From the NCBI GenBank assembly GCA_050011895.1, contig JBEKIF010000002.1, positions 132,732 through 196,731 on the forward strand: a DNA stretch of 64,000 bases, in the 5' to 3' direction. A model generated the notes under the pieces. That model had not been told where the DNA came from. It did not search any database and saw only the letters and a program-made list of their open reading frames with translations. Shown here piece after piece: positions 43,527 to 51,870 of the stretch. Position numbers and translations under genes: made by a program. This DNA comes from DATBGO01 sp050011895. Its GTDB lineage: Bacteria; Actinomycetota; Actinomycetes; Streptosporangiales; Streptosporangiaceae. How positions within the stretch are numbered: position 1 is the stretch's first letter; each line of letters opens with the position of its first letter.

Positions 43527-44444
43527 GTGATCAAACAGCCCCGCGGGCCCTTCACTGCAGGCGATCAGGTCCAGCTCACCGACACCAAAGGACGACGGCA
43601 CCTGGTGGTCCTCGAGCCCGGCCGGTCATTCCATACCCACCGTGGCGGGCTGGCCCACGACGACCTCATCGGCCGCCAGGAAGGCAGCGTGGTCGTCTCC
43701 TCTGGCGGCACCCCCTACGTCGCGCTGCGGCCGCTGCTCTCCGACTACACGCTGTCCATGGCACGCGGAGCCGCAGTGGTCTATCCGAAGGATGCGGGCC
43801 AGATCCTGGTGCAGGCCGATATCTTCGCGGGCGCCAGGATCCTGGAAGCGGGTGCGGGCTCAGGCGCCCTGTCCTGCTGGCTGCTGCGCGCCACTGGTGA
43901 GGCGGGCCTGGTGGTCTCCTACGAGCGCAGGCCTGACTTCGCCGAGATCGCCCGGCGCAACGTCGAGACCTATTTCGGCGGCCCGCACCTCGCCTGGCGG
44001 CTGATCGTGGGCGACCTGCCCGCCGCGCCCGCCGCGCCTGACCAGCCTGACGCGCCAGGGGGCGGTGCCTACGACCGGCTCATCCTGGACATGCTGGCGC
44101 CATGGGAGTACGCGGGCATGGCGGCAGCCGCGCTCATACCGGGCGGCCTGACCTGCTGCTACGTCGCCACCACCACGCAGCTGTCCAGGACGGTGGAGGC
44201 GCTTCGCGGGCAAGGCAACTTCGACGAGCCCGCGGCCTCAGAGACGATGCAGCGAGGCTGGCATGTCGACGGACTTGCGGTGCGTCCCGAACATCGCATG
44301 ATCGGCCACACCGGCTTCCTTGTGACTGCGCGGCGGCTGGCCGACGGGGTCACGCCGCCGCCACGTCGGCGCAGGCCATCGAAGGGGTCATCGGGCGTTT
44401 CCGATCCGGTCCAGCCGACCGCAGGAGGCCTGGATGAGCCGTAA
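43527..44444 (+). CDS. trmI: tRNA (adenine-58-N1) methyltransferase
   Basis: Methylates A58 in the T-loop of tRNAs as a tetramer. The SAM motif ILEAGAGSGALSCWLLRATG is at about residues 103-122, and DRLILDMLAPWEYAG is the motif IV region. The N-terminal TrmI domain (PRGPFTAGDQVQLTDTKGRR) starts from the GTG at 43527. It is 305 residues, with a C-terminal basic extension. It is encoded just before mpa, the usual actinobacterial arrangement. Confidence 0.93.
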   Translation: MIKQPRGPFTAGDQVQLTDTKGRRHLVVLEPGRSFHTHRGGLAHDDLIGRQEGSVVVSSGGTPYVALRPLLSDYTLSMARGAAVVYPKDAGQILVQADIFAGARILEAGAGSGALSCWLLRATGEAGLVVSYERRPDFAEIARRNVETYFGGPHLAWRLIVGDLPAAPAAPDQPDAPGGGAYDRLILDMLAPWEYAGMAAAALIPGGLTCCYVATTTQLSRTVEALRGQGNFDEPAASETMQRGWHVDGLAVRPEHRMIGHTGFLVTARRLADGVTPPPRRRRPSKGSSGVSDPVQPTAGGLDEP

Positions 44445-44496
44445 CGCGACCTGGCCGTTCCCGGATCGTAACTGCAGAAAGCTGTGTCAGGTCCTG

Positions 44497-44510
44497 CCGT
44501 AAGGTTACGG
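44497..44510. promoter_or_regulatory. Palindromic site upstream of mpa
   Basis: CCGTAAGGTTACGG is a perfect 14-bp palindrome 59 bp before the mpa start. It is flanked on both sides by GGTCCTG. TAGGTAGGGT just downstream (44525-44534) offers a -10-like box. It could be a repressor or activator site for the proteasome operon; the regulator is unknown. Confidence 0.45.
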
Positions 44511-44568
44511 AAGGGTCCTGGATAGGTAGGGTCTAGGTGAAGTCGGATCTCGGGAGGAGGTGAGGGGC

Positions 44569-46377
44569 ATGGCCTCTCGTGACGACAGCGCACGCGCCGG
44601 CCGGTATGACGACGAGGTCAAGGTCCTGACCACGCAGATCTCCTTCCTTGAGGAGGAGATCGCGGCCTTGCGGCGCAGGCTCGCAGATTCGCCAAGGCAG
44701 TCCAGGCTGCTCGAAGAGCGGCTGCGGGAGACTGAGGCGGGCCTCGCGGCCGTAACTGGGCAGAACGAACGGCTGGCGGGAACCCTGCGCGAAGCCCGCG
44801 ACCAGATCGTGGCGCTCAAGGAAGAAGTAGACCGGCTGGCCCAGCCACCATCAGGTTTCGGCATCTTCCTGGCTGCGGCGGATGATGGCGCTGCGGACGT
44901 CTTCACCGGTGGCAGGAAGATGCGGGTGAGCGTCAGCCCGGGGATCGAGCTCGATGAGCTCAGGCCCGGCCAGGAGGTCGTGCTAAACGAGGCGCTCAAC
45001 GTCGTCATCGCCCAGGGGTACGAGACCATCGGCGAGGTCGTCATGCTCAAGGAGATCCTTGATGGCGGTGACCGGGCGCTGGTGATCTCCCACGCCGACG
45101 AAGAGCGGGTCGCCCGGCTAGCCGAGCCGCTGCTGGCCGCTACCTTGCGGGCGGGTGACTCGCTCCTGTTCGAGTCCCGCTCCGGATACGTCTACGAGCG
45201 CATCCCCAAGGCGGAGGTCGAGGAACTCATTCTTGAGGAGGTTCCCGACATAACCTATTCGGAGATCGGCGGCCTGGCGTCGCAGATCGAGCAGATCAGG
45301 GACGCGATCGAGCTGCCCTACCTGCATGCCGACCTGTTCAAGGAGCATCAGCTGCGGCCGCCCAAGGGGGTCCTGCTCTACGGGCCGCCCGGATGCGGGA
45401 AGACGCTCATCGCCAAGGCGGTCGCCAACTCGCTGGCCAAGCAGGTGGCGGCCAGGACAGCCGCACTGGCCAGGGAAAACGGGACAGCTGACACGCCGGC
45501 TGGACCCGCGCGGGAGGGCAAGAGCTTCTTCCTGAACATCAAGGGCCCGGAGCTGCTGAACAAGTACGTCGGCGAGACCGAGCGGCACATCAGGCTGGTC
45601 TTCCAGCGGGCCAGGGAAAAGGCCAGCGAGGGCATGCCGGTCATCGTCTTCTTCGACGAGATGGACTCGATATTCCGGACCCGCGGATCCGGGGTGTCCA
45701 GCGACGTCGAGAACACCATCGTGCCGCAGCTGCTCAGCGAGATCGACGGTGTCGAGGGCCTGGAGAACGTGATCGTGATCGGGGCCTCCAACCGGGAGGA
45801 CATGATCGATCCGGCCATCCTGCGGCCAGGGCGGCTGGACGTCAAGATCAAGATCGAGCGCCCGGACGCCGAGGCGGCTCGGGACATTTTCTCCAAGTAC
45901 CTGGTGACCAGCCTGCCGCTGCATCCGGACGACCTTACCGAGCACGACGGCTCGGCCGCGGCCACGGTTGACGAGATGATGCAGCGGGTCGTCGAGCGCA
46001 TGTACTCCGAGACGGAGGAAAACAGGTTCCTCGAGGTCACCTACGCCAACGGCGACAAAGAGGTCCTGTACTTCAAGGACTTCAACTCCGGCGCGATGAT
46101 CCAGAACATCGTGGACCGGGCGAAGAAGATGGCCATCAAGGAGTTCCTCGAGACCGGCCAGAAGGGCCTGCGGGTCGCGCACCTGCTGGCCGCCTGCGTT
46201 GACGAGTTCAGTGAGAACGAGGACCTTCCCAACACCACCAACCCGGACGACTGGGCGCGCATCTCAGGAAAGAAGGGCGAGCGGATCGTCTACATCAGGA
46301 CGCTGGTCTCGGGCAAGCACGGCACCGAGGCGGGCCGGTCCATCGATACCGTGGCCAACACTGGCCAGTACCTGTAG
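44569..46377 (+). CDS. mpa: Proteasome-associated ATPase Mpa/ARC
   Basis: Hexameric AAA ATPase that unfolds pupylated proteins and feeds them to the 20S proteasome. The N-terminal coiled coil (residues about 10-95) binds Pup. Two OB-like domains follow, then the AAA domain with Walker A GPPGCGKT at 272-279 and Walker B VIVFFDEMDS. The C-terminal QYL is the proteasome-gate activation motif. I chose the ATG at 44569 with a GGGAGGAGG Shine-Dalgarno; the GTG at 44560 falls within that sequence. The length of 602 residues is usual. Confidence 0.97.
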   Translation: MASRDDSARAGRYDDEVKVLTTQISFLEEEIAALRRRLADSPRQSRLLEERLRETEAGLAAVTGQNERLAGTLREARDQIVALKEEVDRLAQPPSGFGIFLAAADDGAADVFTGGRKMRVSVSPGIELDELRPGQEVVLNEALNVVIAQGYETIGEVVMLKEILDGGDRALVISHADEERVARLAEPLLAATLRAGDSLLFESRSGYVYERIPKAEVEELILEEVPDITYSEIGGLASQIEQIRDAIELPYLHADLFKEHQLRPPKGVLLYGPPGCGKTLIAKAVANSLAKQVAARTAALARENGTADTPAGPAREGKSFFLNIKGPELLNKYVGETERHIRLVFQRAREKASEGMPVIVFFDEMDSIFRTRGSGVSSDVENTIVPQLLSEIDGVEGLENVIVIGASNREDMIDPAILRPGRLDVKIKIERPDAEAARDIFSKYLVTSLPLHPDDLTEHDGSAAATVDEMMQRVVERMYSETEENRFLEVTYANGDKEVLYFKDFNSGAMIQNIVDRAKKMAIKEFLETGQKGLRVAHLLAACVDEFSENEDLPNTTNPDDWARISGKKGERIVYIRTLVSGKHGTEAGRSIDTVANTGQYL

Positions 46378-46432
46378 CGGCGCCGGCCCGGGGCCCCGTT
46401 CCCCCAAGCCGTCCACCGCTCCGCCGCGCAGT

Positions 46433-46568
46433 CCTGGGGGACGACCCCCCGGGCCCCCCGCGCTGCAGTCTGCTCGGCCCGGCGGGCCGAGCCTCGGTGC
46501 TGGCCCTGGGGGACGACCCCCCGGGCCCCCCGCGCTGCAGTCTGCTCGGCCCGGCGGGCCGAGCCTCG
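46433..46568 (+). repeat. 64-bp direct repeat with hairpins between mpa and dop
   Basis: Two identical 64-bp copies (46433-46496 and 46505-46568) are separated by 8 bp. Each starts at CCTGGGGGACGACCCC and ends GGGCCGAGCCTCG, and each holds a hairpin, CTCGGCCC-GGC-GGGCCGAG. Read directly from the sequence. The pair sits in the 228-bp gap after mpa and ends 37 bp before dop, so it could form a terminator or attenuator for the following genes. Confidence 0.9.
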
Positions 46569-46605
46569 CAGCCTGCATGGCCCGGGCGGCACTAGGCTTT
46601 CAGAC

Positions 46606-48123
46606 ATGAGCGTGCGGCGGGTGATGGGCATCGAGACCGAGTACGGCATCTCCGTGCCAGGTCAGCCGGGCGCGAATGCGATGGTGACATCCTCTCAGGT
46701 GGTCAACGCCTACCAGGCGGCGTCTTCCGCGCGCGTTCGGCGGGCCCGCTGGGACTTCGAAGAGGAAAACCCGCTTCGCGACGCCCGCGGCTTCGACCTC
46801 ACCCGTGAGGCGGCTGATTCCACCCAGCTGACCGATGAGGACCTAGGACTGGCCAACGTCATTTTGACCAATGGCGCCCGGCTGTACGTCGATCACGCTC
46901 ATCCCGAGTACTCAGCGCCCGAGTGCTCCGATCCGCTGTCCGCAGTGACCTGGGACAAGGCGGGCGAGCGGGTGATGGCGGAGGCCGCCGCACGGGCCAG
47001 CGCGGCGCCGGGCGGGTCCACGATCCAGCTATACAAGAACAATACCGACAATAAGGGCGCTTCCTACGGCTGCCATGAGAACTACCTGATGAACCGGGCC
47101 ACGCCGTTCGCTGACATCGTCAGGCACCTGACCCCGTTCTTCGTGTCCCGGCAGGTGATCTGCGGGGCGGGCCGGGTGGGCCGCGGGGCAGACGGCCGGG
47201 ACGAGGGTTTCCAGATCAGCCAGCGCGCCGACTTCTTCGAGGTCGAGGTGGGCCTGGAGACCACTCTGAAGCGCCCCATCATCAACACCCGGGACGAGCC
47301 GCACGCCGACCCAGAGAAATACCGCCGGCTGCACGTCATCATCGGTGACGCGAATATGAGCGAGATATCCAGCTATCTCAAGCTCGGCACCACCGCCCTG
47401 GTGCTCGCGATGATCGAGGACCGGTTCCTGGCCGGGGACATGACGCTTGAGGCGCCGGTCACCGAGCTCAGGGCGGTCTCGCACGATCCGAGCCTCAGGC
47501 ACCTGGTGGCGCTGCGTGACGGCCGCCGGATGACCGCCGTCCAGCTGCAGATGGAGTACCTGGAGCTGGCCAGGAAGTACACCGAGGACAAGTTCGGCGC
47601 CGACGTGGACAGCGCGACCGCTGACGTCCTTGACCGGTGGGAGTCGGTGCTGACCAGGCTGTCGGAGGACCCGATGCTGACCGCAAGGGAGCTGGACTGG
47701 GTGGCCAAGCTCCAGCTGCTCAACGGCTACCGGGCCAGGGACGGGCTCGGCTGGGGTCATCCGCACCTGCAACTCGTCGACCTGCAGTACTCCGACGTAC
47801 GGGCCGATCGCGGCCTGTACAACCGGCTGGCGGCCAGGGGACGGATGATCCGGCTGGTGAGCGAGCCGGCCGTGGCCAGGGCTGTGGAGTATCCGCCCGA
47901 GGACACCAGGGCCTACTTTCGTGGTCGCTGCCTACGGCAGTACCCGGAGGCGGTGGCCGCGGCATCCTGGGACTCGGTGATCTTCGACATTCCTGGCCGG
48001 GAGTCATTGCAGCGAGTGCCCACCCTCGAGCCGCTGCGCGGCACCCGGGCGCACGTGGGCGACCTGCTCGACCGGTGCGAGACGGCGGGCGAACTCGTCG
48101 CCGCGCTCACCGGCCAGGACTGA
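46606..48123 (+). CDS. dop: Pup deamidase/depupylase Dop
   Basis: Removes Pup from tagged proteins and deamidates Pup-Gln where needed. The family's ATP-grasp-like glutamine-synthetase fold begins MGIETEYGISVP with nucleotide-binding Glu residues. The catalytic Asp is Asp96 in YVDHAHPEYS. A Dop loop (about residues 53-75, including ENPLRDARGFDLTREAADST) distinguishes it from PafA. It is 505 residues, with ATG at 46606. Here Pup ends in Glu, so its deamidase role is not needed and depupylation is the likely task. Confidence 0.95.
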   Translation: MSVRRVMGIETEYGISVPGQPGANAMVTSSQVVNAYQAASSARVRRARWDFEEENPLRDARGFDLTREAADSTQLTDEDLGLANVILTNGARLYVDHAHPEYSAPECSDPLSAVTWDKAGERVMAEAAARASAAPGGSTIQLYKNNTDNKGASYGCHENYLMNRATPFADIVRHLTPFFVSRQVICGAGRVGRGADGRDEGFQISQRADFFEVEVGLETTLKRPIINTRDEPHADPEKYRRLHVIIGDANMSEISSYLKLGTTALVLAMIEDRFLAGDMTLEAPVTELRAVSHDPSLRHLVALRDGRRMTAVQLQMEYLELARKYTEDKFGADVDSATADVLDRWESVLTRLSEDPMLTARELDWVAKLQLLNGYRARDGLGWGHPHLQLVDLQYSDVRADRGLYNRLAARGRMIRLVSEPAVARAVEYPPEDTRAYFRGRCLRQYPEAVAAASWDSVIFDIPGRESLQRVPTLEPLRGTRAHVGDLLDRCETAGELVAALTGQD

Positions 48124-48243
48124 ACCGCCTGGCTGCCGCATGAGGTCAGCGATACCGGTGCCGGTTTGCAGGATTGGGCAGGCCGCGCACAGGCGAGGAT
48201 AGCGTTGAAGCTGCGGGCAGCCCGCGGATCACGGAGGTTTCTC

Positions 48244-48453
48244 ATGACAACAAAAGACACCGGCGGTCAGCGTCAGGCCCCGCGGCGTAGCGAGGAGGAG
48301 CAGGACAGCGCCGCCCAGGCCGGAGAGGACGTCAAGGAGCGCCAGGACAAGCTCACCGACGACGTGGACGCGATCCTCGACGAGATCGATGAGGTTCTCG
48401 AGGAGAACGCAGAAGAGTTCGTCCGGTCATACGTGCAAAAGGGCGGCGAGTAA
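48244..48453 (+). CDS. pup: Prokaryotic ubiquitin-like protein Pup
   Basis: A 69-residue disordered tag. It has the charged, Glu-rich middle that folds on Mpa's coiled coil (about residues 35-60, VDAILDEIDEVLEENAEEFV) and ends VQKGGE. The C-terminal Glu rather than Gln means PafA can attach it directly. The ATG at 48244 is fixed by GGAGG just before it. It lies between dop and prcB, as in other actinobacteria. Confidence 0.97.
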   Translation: MTTKDTGGQRQAPRRSEEEQDSAAQAGEDVKERQDKLTDDVDAILDEIDEVLEENAEEFVRSYVQKGGE

Positions 48454-48508
48454 CCGGCCGCCCGGCGCTCACGCTGCGGCGGCCGCCGCAGTAGGGTCGG
48501 TCAGGTAG

Positions 48509-49384
48509 GTGATGCGCGCTAGCGGAAGGATCCGAGTGGGCCCTGATTCCTACGGACCGCGGCTCCCCGTGCCGTACCTGAGCCCGGGGACTTCGTCGTT
48601 CGCTGACTTCCTCGCCTTGGCCGCCCCTGACCTGCTGCCCGCGGCGGCCGGCTCGGCCGGGGGCGGCGCGGCGCGTGACCTGCCGCACGGGACGACCATC
48701 GTCGCCGCCGCCTGTGACGGCGGCGTTGTGATGGCTGGCGACCGCCGGGCCACGGCAGGCAACATGATCTCGCAGCGGGATATCGAGAAGGTGTTCCGCA
48801 GCGACGACTACTCCTGCATCGGGATTGCCGGCGTCGCGGGCATCGGCATCGACCTGGTCAGGATCTTCCAGGTTGAGCTTGAGCACTATGAGAAGATCGA
48901 GGGCCGGACGCTGTCCATCGAGGGGAAGGCCAACAGGCTGGCCGGCCTGGTCAAGGGCAACCTGGGCGGCGCCATGCAGGGGCTCATCGTCGTCCCGCTG
49001 TTCGCCGGCTACGACGAGGAAACCGGCGGTGGCCGGATCTTCAGCTATGACGTGGCGGGCGGCCGGTACGAGGAGCACAGGTTCCACGCGATCGGGTCTG
49101 GCTCGGTGTTCGCCCGGGGCTCGCTGAAGAAGCTCTACCGCGATGGAATGCCGCTGTCCGACGCGGTGCTCGCCTGCATGCAGGCGCTCTATGACGCCGC
49201 CGACGACGACTCGGCCACTGGCGGCCCCGACCTGACCAGGCGCATCTACCCGGTGGTCGCCACGATAACCGGGGACGGCTACCAGCGGCTGACCGACGCC
49301 GAGGCGGGCGGCTACGCCCAAACGGTCGTCGACGGCCGGATGCGCTCCCCGGACGGTCCGTCCGCGCCGTTGCGCCAGACCTGA
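48509..49384 (+). CDS. prcB: 20S proteasome beta subunit
   Basis: Proteolytic subunit. The propeptide of 61 residues precedes Thr62 in LPHGTTIVAA, the N-terminal nucleophile after autocleavage. Conserved GDRRATAG and the catalytic Lys and Asp regions are visible. The GTG at 48509 and ATG at 48512 are both usable. Its length is 291 residues, within the usual range. It follows pup by 55 bp. Confidence 0.96.
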   Translation: MMRASGRIRVGPDSYGPRLPVPYLSPGTSSFADFLALAAPDLLPAAAGSAGGGAARDLPHGTTIVAAACDGGVVMAGDRRATAGNMISQRDIEKVFRSDDYSCIGIAGVAGIGIDLVRIFQVELEHYEKIEGRTLSIEGKANRLAGLVKGNLGGAMQGLIVVPLFAGYDEETGGGRIFSYDVAGGRYEEHRFHAIGSGSVFARGSLKKLYRDGMPLSDAVLACMQALYDAADDDSATGGPDLTRRIYPVVATITGDGYQRLTDAEAGGYAQTVVDGRMRSPDGPSAPLRQT

Positions 49385-49484
49385 CCACCTACATGCCGCA
49401 GCCTACGATTAGCCCGCTTTCTGACCAGCACCCATCCTGACCAGCACACTCCAAGCCAACCTCACAAGTAAGGGAACGCCACCG

Positions 49485-50402
49485 GTGTCGATGCCGTTCT
49501 ACGTCTCGCCTGAGCAGGCGATGAAGGACAAGGCGGACTACGCGAGTAAGGCGATCACGCGTGGCCGCAGTGGCGTCGTGATTGAATACGACGGCGGAAT
49601 CCTTTTTGTCGCGCCCAATCCGTCCCGCGCCCTGAACAAGTTCAGCGAGATCTACGACAGGATCGCGTTCGCTGCGGTGGGCAGGTACAACGAGTTCGAG
49701 AACCTGCGCAAGGCCGGGGTCCGCTATGCGGACATGACCGGCTTTCAGTACGACCGCCAGGATGTCAACGCACGCGGCCTGGCCAACTGGTACGCCCAGC
49801 TACTTGGCACCATTTTCACGGAAAGCAACAAGCCATTCGAGGTGGAGATCGTCGTGGCCGAGGTAGGGGAAACGCCCGACCGCGACCAGATCTACCGGAT
49901 CACCTTTGATGGCTCGGTCGCCGACGAGCACGGCTTCGTCGTGATGGGCGGCCACGCCGATCAGGTGGCGACGGCAGTCAAGGAGCGATTCTCCGAGGGG
50001 ATGACCCTCGCAGGCGCCCTGGGCGTGGCCACAACTGCGCTAGCCGGGCAGGCGAATGACGAGCGCAGGGAGATAACGGCGGCCCAGCTGGAGGTCGCGG
50101 TGCTCGACCGGAGCCGCGCCCACCGGTGTTTCCGCCGGCTCACCGGTGCCCGGCTCGAGGCGCTGCTGAGTGAGGCCAGGACGGCGGCGAAGCTGCCGGC
50201 CGGCGCTTCCGCCGGACAGCCGAAATCTGGCGGCGCCGTAAAGCCAGGCAGCGCCGCAAAGCCAGGCAGCGCCGCAACTAAGACCGGTGGGACCCCTGAG
50301 GGCGACGGGACTCCTGAAGCCGGCGAAGTTCCTGAGGACGGCGGGACTCCTGAGGACGGCGGGACTCCTGAGCACGGCGGGACTCCGTTGGAGGAGACGT
50401 GA
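49485..50402 (+). CDS. prcA: 20S proteasome alpha subunit
   Basis: Non-catalytic ring that gates the chamber and docks Mpa. The N-terminus MPFYVSPEQAMKDKADYA and the EYDGGILFVAPNPS region fit actinobacterial PrcA. It is 305 residues, longer than Mycobacterium PrcA (about 248). The extra C-terminus is a low-complexity tail with AKPGSA repeats and then GGTPE-type repeats (18-bp units, 50230-50395). The GTG 49485 or ATG 49491 is the start. Its stop overlaps the dehydrogenase start. Confidence 0.95.
   Translation: MSMPFYVSPEQAMKDKADYASKAITRGRSGVVIEYDGGILFVAPNPSRALNKFSEIYDRIAFAAVGRYNEFENLRKAGVRYADMTGFQYDRQDVNARGLANWYAQLLGTIFTESNKPFEVEIVVAEVGETPDRDQIYRITFDGSVADEHGFVVMGGHADQVATAVKERFSEGMTLAGALGVATTALAGQANDERREITAAQLEVAVLDRSRAHRCFRRLTGARLEALLSEARTAAKLPAGASAGQPKSGGAVKPGSAAKPGSAATKTGGTPEGDGTPEAGEVPEDGGTPEDGGTPEHGGTPLEET
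50230..50395 (+). repeat. 18-bp coding repeats in the prcA tail
   Basis: Two copies of AAAGCCAGGCAGCGCCGC sit in about 50232-50275. Units of the form GACGGCGGGACTCCTGAG follow, several in tandem from about 50294 to 50393. They encode AKPGSA and EDGGTP units. Their near-identity suggests recent expansion by slippage. Confidence 0.8.
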
Positions 50403-51859
50403 CAAGCGACCTGGAGAGCATCACCGGCATCGACGCGCCGACCGGGCTGCTGATCGGCGGGCAGTGGGGGGCCGGAAGCGCCGGGTTGCTTCCGGTGATT
50501 GATCCGGCCACCGAAGAGCCGGTTGCCGAGGTTGCCAGCGCGGGCACCCGCGACGCGCTGGATGCGGTGGCCGCCGCGCATGCCGCCCTGCCCGGGTGGG
50601 CCGCGACGCCGCCGAGGGAGCGCGGCGAATGCCTGCGCCGCGGCTATCAGCTGATGACGCAGCGGGCCGATGCGCTGGCCCGGCTGATGGTCGTCGAGAA
50701 CGGCAAGGCGCTGCGCGACGCGCGCGGCGAGATCAGTTACGCGGCAGAGTTCTTCCGCTGGTATGCCGAGGAAGCCGTGCGGAACGAGGGCTCGCTGATG
50801 ACCGCCCCGTCCGGCGCCAACCGGATCATGGTCACCCGCCAGCCGGTAGGCGTCAGCGTGCTGGTCACCCCGTGGAACTTCCCCGCCGCGATGGCGACCC
50901 GCAAGATCGGTCCTGCGCTGGCCGCTGGCTGCACCGTCGTGCTCAAGCCGGCCAAGGAGACTCCGCTGTCCGCGCTGGCCATCGCGTCCCTGCTGCGAGA
51001 GGCCGGTCTGCCTGACGGCGTCGTCAACGTGGTGCCGACCACCACGCCGGGCCCGGTGGTCGCCGCGATGCTCGGCGACCCGCGGGTCCGCAAGCTATCC
51101 TTCACCGGCTCCACGGAGGTGGGGAGGGTGCTGCTGCGGACCGCGGCGGAGACGGTGACCAACTGCTCAATGGAGCTCGGCGGGAACGCGCCGTTCATCG
51201 TCTTCGATGACGCGGATGTCGAGGCCGCTGTCGACGGCGCGGTCCTGGCGAAGATGCGGAACGGCGGTGAGGCGTGCACGGCCGCCAACAGGTTCTACGT
51301 GCACGAGGCCGTCGCGGACGAGTTCGCCGCCACGTTCTCGGCGCGGCTGAGCAGCCTGAGGGTCGGGTCCGGTCTTGACGACGGCACCGACCTCGGCCCG
51401 CTGGTCAATGAGGACACCCGGTCGAAGGTCGCCAAGCTCGTCGCGGGCGCGGCCAGCGACGGCGCGCAGGTGCTGACCGGCGGCCGCGCGCCAGACCGGC
51501 GCGGCTACTTCTACCTGCCCACGGTTCTCGACCAGGTGCCGCGACAGGCCGGCATCCTGGCCGAGGAGATCTTCGGGCCAGTGGCGCCCATCGTGCGCTT
51601 CAGCGACCCGGACGACGCGATCGCGCTGGCCAACAGCACCGAGTACGGGCTGGTCTCGTACCTGTACAGCAAAGATCTACGGCGGGCTCTGGCTACCGCA
51701 GAGGCACTCGAGGCGGGAATGGTTGGCATCAACCGAGGCGTGGTATCTGACCCGGCCGCGCCCTTCGGCGGCGTGAAGCAGTCCGGGCTGGGCAGGGAGG
51801 GCGCGCACGACGGGCTGCTGGAGTTCACCGAGACCAAATACATCGCCGTGGACTGGTAG
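50399..51859 (+). CDS. NAD(P)-dependent succinate-semialdehyde dehydrogenase-like
   Basis: Aldehyde dehydrogenase of 486 residues. The catalytic Cys is Cys293 in GGEACTAANRF and the general base is Glu259 in CSMELGGNAPF. The coenzyme-binding motif FTGSTEVGRVL precedes it. Similarity to GabD-type enzymes points to oxidation of succinate semialdehyde. The GTG at 50399 overlaps the prcA stop, so it is translationally coupled to the proteasome genes, and it ends 11 bp before pafA. That position is unusual; I know of no functional tie to pupylation. Confidence 0.88.
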   Translation: MTSDLESITGIDAPTGLLIGGQWGAGSAGLLPVIDPATEEPVAEVASAGTRDALDAVAAAHAALPGWAATPPRERGECLRRGYQLMTQRADALARLMVVENGKALRDARGEISYAAEFFRWYAEEAVRNEGSLMTAPSGANRIMVTRQPVGVSVLVTPWNFPAAMATRKIGPALAAGCTVVLKPAKETPLSALAIASLLREAGLPDGVVNVVPTTTPGPVVAAMLGDPRVRKLSFTGSTEVGRVLLRTAAETVTNCSMELGGNAPFIVFDDADVEAAVDGAVLAKMRNGGEACTAANRFYVHEAVADEFAATFSARLSSLRVGSGLDDGTDLGPLVNEDTRSKVAKLVAGAASDGAQVLTGGRAPDRRGYFYLPTVLDQVPRQAGILAEEIFGPVAPIVRFSDPDDAIALANSTEYGLVSYLYSKDLRRALATAEALEAGMVGINRGVVSDPAAPFGGVKQSGLGREGAHDGLLEFTETKYIAVDW

Positions 51860-51870
51860 CCGGGACGCAC

